Part shown: piece after piece, positions 32,644-42,372 of the stretch
Numbering within the stretch: the first letter of the stretch is position 1
How the letters are laid out: every line of letters starts with the position of its first letter
Source of the DNA: an uncultured Alphaproteobacteria bacterium
Lineage (GTDB): Bacteria > Pseudomonadota > Alphaproteobacteria > Rs-D84
Direction of reading: 5' to 3'
Assembly: GCA_934232895.1 (NCBI GenBank)
Contig: CAKQGH010000001.1
Location: 1-64,000 of the forward strand
DNA: 64,000 nt
Position numbers and translations under genes: made by a program
Notes under the pieces: model-generated
What the model saw: only the letters and a program-made list of their open reading frames with translations
Databases searched by the model: none
Told to the model about the DNA's origin: nothing

Positions 32644-33402
32644 TTATTTTGCCAGAACCTTTAACAATTTGGTTCGCAATTTTTTTATGTCGTCGTATTT
32701 TGTAAATTTCCCCTTTTCGGCAATCGATATGTCGCCACTTTCTTCGGATACGACCAAAACGGTTGCACTGGATAATTCCGACAGCCCCAGCGCCGCGCGA
32801 TGACGGGTGCCGTATTTCCAATTCAGATTATTTTGCGACAACGGCAAAATTGCACCCGCATACGCAATACGATTGCGATCTATTATTACCGCACCATCAT
32901 GCAGTGGCGTTTTGTTAAAGAATATGGTCAGTAACAATTCACTGGTAATAACGGCATCTATGCGAACGCCCTTTTTTTCAATAACACTCTCATCCAATGT
33001 TGATGGGAATACAATCAGCGCGCCGGTATGTTTTGCCGACATATATTCAACCGCACTGCAAATGGCGTCCAATCCACGCGTATCTTTTGCACTGGCGTCG
33101 CCACGATGGAATATGCGGGACCAGCCTTCGATATTTCCCATCAATGCCATAAATTTGCGCAATTCCGGTTGGAATATAACAATCAGCCCCAATGACAAAA
33201 ACAATGCCGTCCAATGCAAAAACGCACCAAGTAAATCCAAATGCGCCCACGACAAAATAAAACTGAGTATCCACAGCGCCGCCAGCCCAAACAAACCACG
33301 CACCAATTTTTCAGACGATGTGTTGCGAATAAAACTGCGATAAAACAACCATACAATCACCGCAATAATAATGACCTGAACAAACCCCAACCAGTTAAAC
33401 AT
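32644..33402 (-). CDS. cdaA: Diadenylate cyclase (c-di-AMP synthase), CdaA type
   Basis: This enzyme would make the second messenger c-di-AMP from two ATP. The 252-residue protein has three N-terminal membrane helices (about 5-25, 35-55 and 62-80), a linker and a DAC domain with both catalytic motifs, TPLHDGAVIID and YGTRHRAALG. This matches CdaA of Gram-positive bacteria in length and order. c-di-AMP synthases are common in Firmicutes and Actinobacteria but rare in Alphaproteobacteria. The usual partner cdaR is absent; the preceding gene is asmA-like, with four bases between them. A terminator ends the run. Confidence 0.9.
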   Translation of the reverse strand: MFNWLGFVQVIIIAVIVWLFYRSFIRNTSSEKLVRGLFGLAALWILSFILSWAHLDLLGAFLHWTALFLSLGLIVIFQPELRKFMALMGNIEGWSRIFHRGDASAKDTRGLDAICSAVEYMSAKHTGALIVFPSTLDESVIEKKGVRIDAVITSELLLTIFFNKTPLHDGAVIIDRNRIAYAGAILPLSQNNLNWKYGTRHRAALGLSELSSATVLVVSEESGDISIAEKGKFTKYDDIKKLRTKLLKVLAK

Positions 33403-33405
33403 TTC

Positions 33406-35499
33406 TTATTTTGCCCCCTGTGTTTGTTTTGACATAACTGTTTCTTGTAATTCCGGTATTGGTAAATTCATCCATTCCGGGTCACTGCGCATATCGGGCG
33501 CACCGCGTTCCATGGCAGTTTCGCACGGATGGTCATCCGCCAACCAGTTTTCCAGCAAGTCCCCGGCCAGCAAACCAACGCCCGCCCCCGCGACCAGACC
33601 GATACCACCGGTAAATGGCGCCAACAACAATCCCAAACCGGTTGCCGATGCAACCTTGCCCGCGACGGCCGCGCCACTGATGCGAACATCGGGCTCGGAC
33701 AAATTGCCGCTGATTTCGATGGAATTTACAACATTGCCGGTCAACGACAATTTCAGTCCGCGCACCGGAACCGTGGTCAATGCCATTTTCATATTTTCGC
33801 CACCCAAATTCAAATTACCCGCCAGGCGCAAATTGATAACATTTGTTTCAACCGCAACGCCATTTTGTGTTTCGGCAACGCCGTCGCGCAATTTAGTATT
33901 CAGGGCCACACATTTAATTGTGAAACCGTTGTACTTTTTTTCGCTGCGCAACGAATCTTCGATTGCGTGCCGCACCGATGTCAGAAAATCTGTTCCATAC
34001 ATATATGACATCAATGCCGAATGCGCATACCCAGTGCCCGATGATTTAACCTGGACCGGGCCGGTAATGGTCGACATCATTTCTGATAAATTGGTTCCAT
34101 TACCCTGGACATATAAATCTATGTTCGTGGGCAACCCAGATATAAAATCGGATTCCCAAACCTCGTTCAATATTTGACCAACCGATATATCACGCCCGGT
34201 TGCCGCAACGGTTGCAAATATGCGCCCATCGGCATCAATGTCGCCATCGGCACCAATCTGAATATTGCCGCCACCGATTGTGGCGCCCATATCAATTCGC
34301 ACAACGCGGTTTTGAATTTTCGCATTCAAATCAATTTGCCCAATTGTCAAATCGCGATAAACAATCAGTTTACCAATCTTGGCCCGAACAGTGCCATTAA
34401 ATCCGCCGATTTCCCGTCCATACAGCGGGATATCATGAAACGCATTTAATTCACGATCGGGACGCGTCCAATTGCCGTCATATACATCGGGGAATATCTG
34501 AATCAGATTTAATGCTTTTGATTCAACATTTGCGTCCAATTGTGGCGTTGCCCGCGACCAATCAAATGCGCCCGATATGGTCAATTCATTTCCGGCCACC
34601 GCAATTGACGATTTACGCAATGTCAATTTTGAATGTTCCAACCCACCAGCAATATTCACCTGCATCTTTGGCACTTTGTGTAAATCCAATTTCAGTAAAC
34701 GCCCCACTGCACGAATGTCTGGGATGTCACCCTTGATTATAAAATCAATTGGCATACGGCTTTGGCCTTCAAGTGCGATATTTGCAATCAGTGCATTTCC
34801 GCCCGATGAAAATGCAATGCGCATCGGGTATACACGGCGTTCGGCGTTATATTCCGAATATGTGACAATAAATGGAAATACATCATCGGCATTTTTTATC
34901 CACCCGGCATATTCCCGCGCGTCTGATTTTGGAACATACCGCAATTGAAAACCAGACAATGAATATGATTCATCAAAAATATGCGCAACCAGGTTGCGAA
35001 CCTCTACCCCGCCCAGGCCTGGATCCGTAAACGGATATTTTGGCTGTGCGACCTTTTTCCCATCGTCTGGTGCGGCATTGCCAGACGCCACCGACGAAAT
35101 AGAATATGCCCCATCGGCATTTTTTTCCAGGCATACCGTCGCATCATACACCTTGATGTTTTGAATTGTTGGGCGCGATTGAAACAGCGAAAACAAATTC
35201 AATGTGACATCTATTTTTTCGGCACTGAATGCGTATTTATGTTTTGCCCAATCGGCATTAGGAATGCGCACCTGGTTTAATTCAATCCGCGGACGCAGCG
35301 AAAATTTCCACGACACGGCGCCATCTATTTCAACCGGCATACCGGTTGCGTTTTGCAATATCGACAAAATGTTACCACGCAGTGTTTCCAAATTCACCTG
35401 GGATAACGCAATTACAAACGCCACAACCATACCGACGATAAACAGCATGACTATGCGCATAATTGTCAGAAAAGATTTATTTCGTTTCCGTGTGACCAA
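33406..35499 (-). CDS. AsmA-like envelope protein
   Basis: The 697-residue protein has one N-terminal membrane anchor (about 14-34) and an AsmA N-terminal region: VNLETLRGNILSILQNATGMPVEI, then SLRPRIELNQVRIPNADWAK. A long repeating beta-strand body and an AsmA-like C-terminal half (LAGNLNLGGENMKMALTTVPVRG) follow. Such proteins form bridge-like structures thought to move phospholipids to the outer membrane. A Gly-rich segment near residue 620 (LGLLLAPFTGGIGLVAGAG) could insert in a membrane. The first codon is TTG with GGGAAAG upstream; an ATG at 35460 is an alternative. It sits between rluC-like and cdaA genes. Confidence 0.78.
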   Translation of the reverse strand: MVTRKRNKSFLTIMRIVMLFIVGMVVAFVIALSQVNLETLRGNILSILQNATGMPVEIDGAVSWKFSLRPRIELNQVRIPNADWAKHKYAFSAEKIDVTLNLFSLFQSRPTIQNIKVYDATVCLEKNADGAYSISSVASGNAAPDDGKKVAQPKYPFTDPGLGGVEVRNLVAHIFDESYSLSGFQLRYVPKSDAREYAGWIKNADDVFPFIVTYSEYNAERRVYPMRIAFSSGGNALIANIALEGQSRMPIDFIIKGDIPDIRAVGRLLKLDLHKVPKMQVNIAGGLEHSKLTLRKSSIAVAGNELTISGAFDWSRATPQLDANVESKALNLIQIFPDVYDGNWTRPDRELNAFHDIPLYGREIGGFNGTVRAKIGKLIVYRDLTIGQIDLNAKIQNRVVRIDMGATIGGGNIQIGADGDIDADGRIFATVAATGRDISVGQILNEVWESDFISGLPTNIDLYVQGNGTNLSEMMSTITGPVQVKSSGTGYAHSALMSYMYGTDFLTSVRHAIEDSLRSEKKYNGFTIKCVALNTKLRDGVAETQNGVAVETNVINLRLAGNLNLGGENMKMALTTVPVRGLKLSLTGNVVNSIEISGNLSEPDVRISGAAVAGKVASATGLGLLLAPFTGGIGLVAGAGVGLLAGDLLENWLADDHPCETAMERGAPDMRSDPEWMNLPIPELQETVMSKQTQGAK

Positions 35500-35501
35500 T
35501 T

Positions 35502-36482
35502 TTACTTTCCCTGTGGTAAATGGAATTCAAAAAATTCCATAACCGGCGTCATAAATGCCGGTGGTGTGGCGCGAAAAGTCATTATGCGCCCCGTTGTTGG
35601 GTGCTGAAATGTCAACTGGTACGCCAACAAGAACAAATTGTTTGTTGCAATTACGCCCCCCAGCGCATTGTCAATATGCCGCCCCGCCCCATATAACGCA
35701 TCGCCAACGATTGGAGCATTCAAAACGTATGCACTGTGCACGCGTAATTGATGTGTACGCCCGGTTTTCGGCGAAAACAAAACCCACGACAAATGTTCGC
35801 CGGCATTTGCCAAAACGCGATATTCCGTAATTGCGCGCTGGGGGCGTTGACCTGTACCATCGTTTACGCGCGCGGGGCTGTCAAACACCTGGCCTTTGAT
35901 CATATAGTCCTCAATCACACCGTGCGACGGTTTAACATCACCGTTTAACAATGCCAAATATTCTTTGTGCGCGGTTTTTGCCTGGAATGCGGTTGCCAAA
36001 CTTTGCGCCGCGCGCAGATTTTTTGCAACAACCAACAAACCTGATGTTTCGCGGTCCAGCCGATGCACCAATGAAATTTTATCATACGGGAACAACGCCG
36101 CCGCCATTTTATCAACCGATTTGCGAATGCCTGTGCCACCCTGGACCGCCAATCCGGCCGGTTTATTAAACACAACAATATCGTCATCATTGTGAATGAT
36201 GCATCTGCGTAATTCTTCCAAATCGGCCAACGAAAATACGGCGCCACTTTCGGTCTTTTTTTCACGCGCGGCAGCATATCCGGCAATCGTGGGTGGTACA
36301 CGCACCGCATCACCCGCCAGTAATATTTCGGTCCCGCGCACGCGACGTGAATTCACACGAATTTGCCCACCACGACACAGTTTGTAAAATTCGCGTTGTG
36401 GCATTGACGGGAAATGCCGCAAGAACCAGCGCAACAAACGTGTGCCCTCTTCGGTCTGTGGAATTGTGATGAATTCAGCCAT
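35502..36482 (-). CDS. RluA-family 23S rRNA pseudouridine synthase (RluC/D-like)
   Basis: The 326-residue enzyme isomerises specific uridines in rRNA. An S4 RNA-binding domain occupies about residues 15-75 (REFYKLCRGGQIRVNSRRVRG), and the catalytic domain carries the aspartate in LVHRLDRETSGLLVVAK. LVYNKPAGL-type sequence is present as VFNKPAGLAVQGG, and TGRTHQLRVH follows. RluC and RluD are hard to separate by eye; the length and S4 domain suit RluC. Its stop lies two bases before the asmA-like gene. Confidence 0.9.
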   Translation of the reverse strand: MAEFITIPQTEEGTRLLRWFLRHFPSMPQREFYKLCRGGQIRVNSRRVRGTEILLAGDAVRVPPTIAGYAAAREKKTESGAVFSLADLEELRRCIIHNDDDIVVFNKPAGLAVQGGTGIRKSVDKMAAALFPYDKISLVHRLDRETSGLLVVAKNLRAAQSLATAFQAKTAHKEYLALLNGDVKPSHGVIEDYMIKGQVFDSPARVNDGTGQRPQRAITEYRVLANAGEHLSWVLFSPKTGRTHQLRVHSAYVLNAPIVGDALYGAGRHIDNALGGVIATNNLFLLAYQLTFQHPTTGRIMTFRATPPAFMTPVMEFFEFHLPQGK

Positions 36483-36497
36483 TGCAATACCCGTATA

Positions 36498-36962
36498 TTA
36501 TTCGCCGTATGTTATTTCAACGGTATTGTTGTTTGCACCATTTTTACAATTTCCCGTGGCACCACTGTTTTTACCATTGGAATTTGTATATCCAACCGAA
36601 TCAGACCATGCCTTGGTCGCGAAATATTCGCAATCAGATTGCGACAGCCCAGAAATGATCACAACAAATTGGCGCGAATTAGATGGATCGACCGCCAACG
36701 CGTATGTACCACCATACGGGTTTTGATTTGTCATACCAATGACATTAAATATTGTGCTGTTGTTTATGTGTGAATAATCGTCATATTCACCCAACAATGT
36801 GCGAACCTGGGTCACCATTTGAATAACCTCGTCATTGACGGCATTGCGCTTTTGCGTGCGCATGGCGGTCGAAATCATACCAATCGCCCCAACAGTTATT
36901 ACACCCATGATGGCCAAAACACCCAACATTTCAATCATGGAACGCCCTGATTCTTGTCTCAT
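36498..36962 (-). CDS. Type IV pilin-like protein (type IVb)
   Basis: The 154-residue protein has a short leader (MRQESG) followed by RSMIEMLGVLAIMGVITVGAI, which is the N-terminal helix of a type IV prepilin with Glu at position +5 of the mature protein. PilD-type cleavage would occur after the glycine. The globular part contains a pair of cysteines (SDCEYF and GNCKNG) likely to form the C-terminal disulfide of minor and type IVb pilins. The TcpQ-like protein and secretin at 50117-52675 could belong to the same pilus. GGGAGATATAAT precedes the ATG. It is divergent from uvrC. Confidence 0.85.
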   Translation of the reverse strand: MRQESGRSMIEMLGVLAIMGVITVGAIGMISTAMRTQKRNAVNDEVIQMVTQVRTLLGEYDDYSHINNSTIFNVIGMTNQNPYGGTYALAVDPSNSRQFVVIISGLSQSDCEYFATKAWSDSVGYTNSNGKNSGATGNCKNGANNNTVEITYGE

Positions 36963-37011
36963 ATTATATCTCCCATTTGCTATTTGTTTTTTTTATTCTA
37001 TCATATTTGAT

Positions 37012-38433
37012 ATGGATGTTCAATTTTCTGATTTAATCGCAAACAGCCCAAACGCCCCCGGTGTCTATAAAATGTACGACGCCGATGGCGCATTATTGTA
37101 TGTGGGCAAGGCAAAAAACCTGTCAAACCGGCTGAAACAATATGTGGACACATCCAAATTGGAATTGCATAAACAGGTTATGCGCAGTCTGGTTGCCCGC
37201 GTCGATTGGGAAACCGTTCCCACCGAATCGGATGCATTATTACGCGAACAGGAATTGATTAAAACATTGCGCCCCAAATATAACATTATGCTGACCGATG
37301 GGAAAATGTACCCAATGTTGGCATTGACCAATTCTGAATATCCACGCCTGTTAAAATTTCGCGGCAAAATATCCCAGCGGCGCGATGTATATGGGCCATA
37401 TCCGTCGGTTGGCGCATTGAATGAAACGATAAAAACAATTCAAAAGGTGTGCCAGATTCGCACATGCAACGATACATTTATGCGCAATCGCACACGCCCA
37501 TGTTTATTACACCAAATTGGCCGATGCAGCGCACCCTGTGTATTACCACAAACGGATTATGCTGCACGCGTCAGTTTGGCACGTCGAATCTTGACCGGGG
37601 ACAGTGAACCAATCATCGCCGAATTGACACAACAAATGCAAAAATTTTCATCGGAAATGGATTTTGAATCGGCGGCGGCGGTGCGCGATAAAATTGCCGA
37701 ATTGACGCATACATCAAATCGCGGTATGCGGCGTGAACGTGCACATAGCGCGAATTTTGATTGGCAAAATTCTGTCAATGATTTGGAACAATTTTCCGGC
37801 GTAAAAATACAAATTGTTGGCGTATTTGATAATTCACATTTGTTTGGCCGCAGTCCCGTTGGTGCGATGATAACATTTGGTCACGACGGTTTCATAAAAA
37901 ATGGATATCGCCATTTCAAATTACGCAACGCGGCCGCCGCCGGAAATGATATTGCAATGATGGCCGAATTTGTCACCCGTGCGACCGAAAAAAATAAACT
38001 GGATATGATTATTGTAGATGGCGGCATGGCACAGTGGCGCATTGCACACCGCGTTGCACCAAACATTCCAATTTTGGGCGTCACCAAGGGCGAGGTTCGC
38101 AACGGCGACGAACACTTTATTATGCCCGATGGCACAATCAATCGCGATGTGTCCAAGGATTCACGATTGTTTTTATTGTTGCGTGCCGTCCGGGACGAGG
38201 CGCATCGTTTCGTCATAACATATCACCGCACCGTTCGCGCAAAGACAATGACATCGTCGGTATTGGATGATATCGAAGACATTGGACCGAAACGCAAGCA
38301 CGCCCTGTTGACGCATTTCGGTGCGGTTCATGAAATTGCCGATGCCGATATGGCCGCATTGTTGCGGGTGCCGGGTTTGGGGCGCAGCGCCGCCGAAAAA
38401 ATTTATGCCTATTTCCATTCTGGGGTGGTATAA
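37012..38433 (+). CDS. uvrC: UvrABC excinuclease subunit C (compact)
   Basis: UvrC makes both incisions in nucleotide excision repair. The 473-residue protein has the GIY-YIG 3'-nuclease (PGVYKMYDADGALLYVGKAKNL, Glu in REQELIKTLRPKYN), a cysteine-rich stretch with CLLHQIGRCSAPC and a UVR domain. The RNase-H-like 5'-nuclease has VFDNSHLFG, IIVDGG and RFVITYHR, and tandem helix-hairpin-helix motifs close it. It is about 130 residues shorter than the E. coli protein because the linkers are trimmed; all catalytic motifs remain. I chose the ATG at 37012 on homology, without a strong binding site. pgsA follows on the same strand. Confidence 0.93.
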   Translation: MDVQFSDLIANSPNAPGVYKMYDADGALLYVGKAKNLSNRLKQYVDTSKLELHKQVMRSLVARVDWETVPTESDALLREQELIKTLRPKYNIMLTDGKMYPMLALTNSEYPRLLKFRGKISQRRDVYGPYPSVGALNETIKTIQKVCQIRTCNDTFMRNRTRPCLLHQIGRCSAPCVLPQTDYAARVSLARRILTGDSEPIIAELTQQMQKFSSEMDFESAAAVRDKIAELTHTSNRGMRRERAHSANFDWQNSVNDLEQFSGVKIQIVGVFDNSHLFGRSPVGAMITFGHDGFIKNGYRHFKLRNAAAAGNDIAMMAEFVTRATEKNKLDMIIVDGGMAQWRIAHRVAPNIPILGVTKGEVRNGDEHFIMPDGTINRDVSKDSRLFLLLRAVRDEAHRFVITYHRTVRAKTMTSSVLDDIEDIGPKRKHALLTHFGAVHEIADADMAALLRVPGLGRSAAEKIYAYFHSGVV

Positions 38434-38460
38434 TATGCGTACAAGCAAAGGAGAAATAAT

Positions 38461-39060
38461 ATGAAATTTTTTGTAAACTTTTTATCCGCGTTCCGTATTG
38501 CATCGGCGTTTGTTGTCGTGTTGACAATGCTGTATGGATGGCCATGGGTCACATTTGTATTGTTCGCATTGGCGGCGGCATCTGATTGGTTTGATGGATA
38601 CCTGGCGCGTAAATATAATGTATGCACAAAATTGGGTGGCGTAATGGACCACATTGGCGACAAATTGTTGGTGTGCAATACACTGATTATGTTGGCCGTT
38701 ATGATGCGCGTGTGGTTTGTAATCGTTCCAGTAATTTTGATGATTGCACGCGAATTGTATATCAGCGGTCTGCGTGAATTTCTGGGCACCCAGAAAATAG
38801 AAATGCCTGTTCCCAAGGCACGTTTTTCAATGGGCAAGATAAAGACAACATTTCAAATGATTACAATCGTTGCGTTTTTGGGTCTGTATGTCATTGGCGC
38901 ATCCATCACACCCGAAACCGACAGTCGTTTCATTATGTTCTTGTTGAATGTATTGCCAGCGGTTGGTTTATATGGTTTGTGGATTTCACTGTTTGCATCC
39001 TTGTTCAGTGCCGCACAATACACCCGCACATTTGCACAAAAATTAAAGCAAATTAAATAG
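38461..39060 (+). CDS. pgsA: Phosphatidylglycerophosphate synthase (CDP-alcohol phosphatidyltransferase)
   Basis: PgsA joins CDP-diacylglycerol and glycerol-3-phosphate in phosphatidylglycerol synthesis. The 199-residue membrane protein carries the complete CDP-OH signature D-G-x2-A-R-x8-G-x3-D-x3-D in DGYLARKY...GGVMDHIGD, with four to five hydrophobic segments. AAAGGAGAAATAAT precedes the ATG. It follows uvrC after 27 bases, a pairing seen in several proteobacteria, and is closed by a terminator. Confidence 0.92.
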   Translation: MKFFVNFLSAFRIASAFVVVLTMLYGWPWVTFVLFALAAASDWFDGYLARKYNVCTKLGGVMDHIGDKLLVCNTLIMLAVMMRVWFVIVPVILMIARELYISGLREFLGTQKIEMPVPKARFSMGKIKTTFQMITIVAFLGLYVIGASITPETDSRFIMFLLNVLPAVGLYGLWISLFASLFSAAQYTRTFAQKLKQIK

Positions 39061-39065
39061 TAAAA

Positions 39066-39093
39066 ATACCGGCAAAACTTGCCGGTATTTTTT
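39066..39093 (+). terminator. Terminator of pgsA
   Basis: ATACCGGCAA and TTGCCGGTAT around AAC are followed by six Ts. Confidence 0.88.
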
Positions 39094-39100
39094 ATTACAA

Positions 39101-39142
39101 AAAAATGCGCTATGTGCACTGTTTCCTGCACATAGCGCGTTT
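39101..39142 (-). terminator. Terminator of dnaJ
   Basis: GCGCTATGTGCA (39107-39118) and TGCACATAGCGC (39127-39138) form a perfect 12-pair stem with Ts following on the minus strand. The left arm sequence recurs alone at 56384-56397. Confidence 0.88.
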
Positions 39143-40276
39143 TTAGAACCACCCCTTCTTTGCGCTTTTTGTTTCGGCAAATTCGGTCAAAATCTTTTTC
39201 TGTTTTTCGGTCAATTTTGTTGGAATTGAAATTGCAACATCAATATACAAATCGCCAAAACTGCCCGCACGACGCGTCGGCATACCGTGCCCACGCACAC
39301 GCAATTTTTCACCAACCTGGGTGCCAGACGGTACCTTGACCGACAATTTTTTATCGTCAATGGTGTCTACCTCGATTTCACCACCCAACGCCAATGTCGT
39401 AAATGGAATTTCCGTACGCGATACCAAATCATCGCCGACGCGTTTGAACCGCGCATCGGGCGCGATGTGAATATCCAGATAGAAATCGCCCGGTGTGCCA
39501 CCATTCGGTGCCGCCTCGCCCTGGCCGGCCAGGCGCAGACGCGCACCATCTTCAATGCCGGCCGGAATTTTTACATCCAGCGTCCGCGATTTATGCACCG
39601 TGCCCGTGCCATCACATGCCGTGCACTTTTTATCAATTTTATGGCCCAGTCCGCCACAATCGGGACATGGCGTTTCCATTGCAAAAAATCCCTGGCGTGT
39701 GTGAACATAACCCGAACCGCCGCATGTTTTGCATACCGGCGCCGGCTTACCATCGGCGGTTCCATTGCCACCACATTTTTCACATGTCACATTGCTGGAA
39801 AATTTAACAGTATGTGTCGTGCCGAAATATGCATCGCGCAATGAAATTGTCACATCGTCCAACAAATCACGGCCGCGGGTTGCCTGTGCACCGCGCGCAG
39901 CCGCGCCGCCAAAATCGCCAAATCCGAAACCACGCATTGCCTCGCGCAAAATATCATCCATACCGGCACCGCCCCCCATATCAAAATGGAACGCCCCGTT
40001 GCCAAACGGATTCGCGCCGCCAAATCCCGCACCCGCCGACGCGCCATTGCCACCAGCAAACGCCGCATCACCGAATCGGTCATATGCCGCACGTTTTTGC
40101 GGATCTTTCAGAATATCAAACGCATTGTTTATTTCCTTGAATTTCTCTTCGGCGGATTTATCGCCCGGATTTTTATCCGGATGATATTGCATTACCAATT
40201 TATGGTATGCCTTTTTAATATCGGCGTCCGACGCATCGCGCGCGACGCCCAAAACTTCGTATGGATTTTTGTTCAT
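39143..40276 (-). CDS. dnaJ: Chaperone DnaJ (Hsp40)
   Basis: DnaJ stimulates DnaK and delivers unfolded proteins. The 377-residue protein has a J domain with HPD (YHPDKNPGD), a Gly/Phe-rich linker (about 75-120) and four zinc motifs: CEKCGGNG, CKTCGGSG, CPDCGGLG and CTACDGTG. Two C-terminal substrate-binding domains follow. This full type I architecture and length are normal. dnaK and grpE are not nearby. A strong terminator follows the stop. Confidence 0.97.
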   Translation of the reverse strand: MNKNPYEVLGVARDASDADIKKAYHKLVMQYHPDKNPGDKSAEEKFKEINNAFDILKDPQKRAAYDRFGDAAFAGGNGASAGAGFGGANPFGNGAFHFDMGGGAGMDDILREAMRGFGFGDFGGAAARGAQATRGRDLLDDVTISLRDAYFGTTHTVKFSSNVTCEKCGGNGTADGKPAPVCKTCGGSGYVHTRQGFFAMETPCPDCGGLGHKIDKKCTACDGTGTVHKSRTLDVKIPAGIEDGARLRLAGQGEAAPNGGTPGDFYLDIHIAPDARFKRVGDDLVSRTEIPFTTLALGGEIEVDTIDDKKLSVKVPSGTQVGEKLRVRGHGMPTRRAGSFGDLYIDVAISIPTKLTEKQKKILTEFAETKSAKKGWF

Positions 40277-40392
40277 AATTTCAGGCCTGTTATTTCTTGA
40301 TGTTGAATATATAGGCCGATTAGATAAAAAATCAAGCCCCGAAAACTGTTTCGCTTGCGAAAAATGAAATTTTGCGCTAATAATATGATGCT

Positions 40393-42372
40393 ATGACAGA
40401 AAATAATACACACACATACGACGCATCAGATATTCAGGTATTAGAGGGGCTGGAGCCCGTTCGTCTGCGCCCTGGGATGTATATCGGGGGCACCGATGAA
40501 AAGGCGTGGCACCACCTGCCGATTGAAATTATGGACAACTCGATTGACGAGGCGGTGGCCGGCTTTGCCAAGAAAATCACCGTGAACCTGATTGATGCAA
40601 AAACTATTGAAATTACCGACGATGGTCGTGGTATCCCGGTTGACGAACACCCAAAATACCCGGGCAAGTCTGCGCTAGAGGTTATTTTGACTACCCTGCA
40701 TTCGGGCGGCAAGTTCAATAATAATGTTTATAAAACCAGTGGTGGTCTGCATGGCGTGGGAAGTGCGGTTGTAAATGCATTGTCATCAGAAATGGTCGTC
40801 ACCATTTCGCGCGATGGGTACGAGTGGCATCAGTCCTTTTCGCGCGGCAAAACAACATCGCCAATTACGCGCGGAAATGCCACAAAAAATCACGGGACAA
40901 AAATCCGCTTTACCATCGATGATGAAATATTCGGCGCGAATGCCGTGTTCAAGCCGATTAAAATCTATCGTATGGCGCGTGCGAAATCATTCCTGTCGCG
41001 CGGGGTAAAAATTGATTGGCATTGCAACCCGGAATTATTGACCGAGGATATGAACATCCCGGCCGACACAACATTTTATTACCCGGGTGGAGTGGCCGAT
41101 TTCTTGGACGAAAAGACCCGCGACAAACCACGCATTTTGCCCAAAATTTTCAGCGGCAGCGTTGATTTCCCAGATGACACGGGTCGCGTGGAATGGGCAC
41201 TGACGGTGCTGACCGATGAAAATGGTGCGGCATCCGATGATGGATTTTTTGCATCATACTGCAACACGATTGCAACGATTGACGGTGGCACACACGAAAC
41301 CGGGTTCAAGGCCGCAATTACCAAGGGGATAAAGGCATACGGCGAAAAAGTAAATAACAAGGCTGCCGCAACAATCATTGGCGACGACGTATTCGATTCG
41401 GTCGCGGCGATTGTATCTGTGTTCTATAAAACACCGCAATTTTTGGGCCAGACCAAGGAAAAATTATCCAACCCGGAAATTGCCCGATACACCGAAAACG
41501 CCCTGCGCGACCCATGGGAAATATTCCTGGCATCGGACCCCAAAACGGCAAATGCACTGTTGGATTTTGTCGTGAATTTGGCCAATGCACGTATCAAGAC
41601 CAAACAGGTCAAGGATATCGCACGCAAAACCCCGACCAAGCGCGCGCGCATGCCGGCGAAACTGGCCGATTGTTCCAAGCATGGAATCGAAGGCACAGAA
41701 CTGTTTATCGTCGAGGGGGAATCCGCGGGCGGCACCGCGAAACAGGCACGCGACCGCGCAACCCAGGCGATTATGCCCCTGCGTGGCAAGGTGTTAAATG
41801 TTATTTCTAATTCCGACGAACGTTTCGGCGCGAACAAGGAATTAAACGAACTGATTGACATTATCGGCGCCGGCACGGCCAAGGATTGGGATGAATCCAA
41901 ATTGCGCTATGAAAAAATTATCGTTATGACCGATGCCGATGTCGACGGCAGCCATATCGCATCGCTGTTGATGGCTTTTTTCTATCAGCACATGCCGCAA
42001 CTGATTTACGGTGGCCATCTGTATTTGTCATGTCCGCCATTGTATAAATTCACATGCGGAACCGAATCGTTCTATGTTGACACGGACGAAGAACTGGACG
42101 CATTGCAAAACGGCAAATATAAAAATAAAAAAGTGGAAATTTCCCGATTCAAGGGTTTGGGCGAAATGATGCCGAACCAGTTAAAGGAAACGACCATGTC
42201 GCCAAAAACGCGGCGGTTGATTCGCGTTGACCTGCCCCCACGGACGGACGATGGTGCCGAGGATACGGAAAAAACCCGCACAATTGTTTCCGAACTGATG
42301 GGTAAAAAGCCCGAATTTCGTTTCCGCTTTATCACCGAACATGCACAATTCGTCAAAGATTTGTTTGTCTGA
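40393..42372 (+). CDS. parE: DNA topoisomerase IV subunit B
   Basis: ParE is the ATPase half of topoisomerase IV, which unlinks replicated chromosomes. The 659-residue protein starts with the Bergerat ATP-binding fold (EIMDNSIDEAVAG, DDGRGIPVDEHP, GGLHGVGSAVVNAL). The TOPRIM domain is FIVEGESAGGTAKQARDR and DADVDGSHI. AKQARDRATQAIMPLRGKVLNV and the absence of the long GyrB insert favour ParE over GyrB. The start at 40393 is supported by the family N-terminus. A small DUF3781 frame overlaps its end. Confidence 0.9.
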   Translation: MTENNTHTYDASDIQVLEGLEPVRLRPGMYIGGTDEKAWHHLPIEIMDNSIDEAVAGFAKKITVNLIDAKTIEITDDGRGIPVDEHPKYPGKSALEVILTTLHSGGKFNNNVYKTSGGLHGVGSAVVNALSSEMVVTISRDGYEWHQSFSRGKTTSPITRGNATKNHGTKIRFTIDDEIFGANAVFKPIKIYRMARAKSFLSRGVKIDWHCNPELLTEDMNIPADTTFYYPGGVADFLDEKTRDKPRILPKIFSGSVDFPDDTGRVEWALTVLTDENGAASDDGFFASYCNTIATIDGGTHETGFKAAITKGIKAYGEKVNNKAAATIIGDDVFDSVAAIVSVFYKTPQFLGQTKEKLSNPEIARYTENALRDPWEIFLASDPKTANALLDFVVNLANARIKTKQVKDIARKTPTKRARMPAKLADCSKHGIEGTELFIVEGESAGGTAKQARDRATQAIMPLRGKVLNVISNSDERFGANKELNELIDIIGAGTAKDWDESKLRYEKIIVMTDADVDGSHIASLLMAFFYQHMPQLIYGGHLYLSCPPLYKFTCGTESFYVDTDEELDALQNGKYKNKKVEISRFKGLGEMMPNQLKETTMSPKTRRLIRVDLPPRTDDGAEDTEKTRTIVSELMGKKPEFRFRFITEHAQFVKDLFV

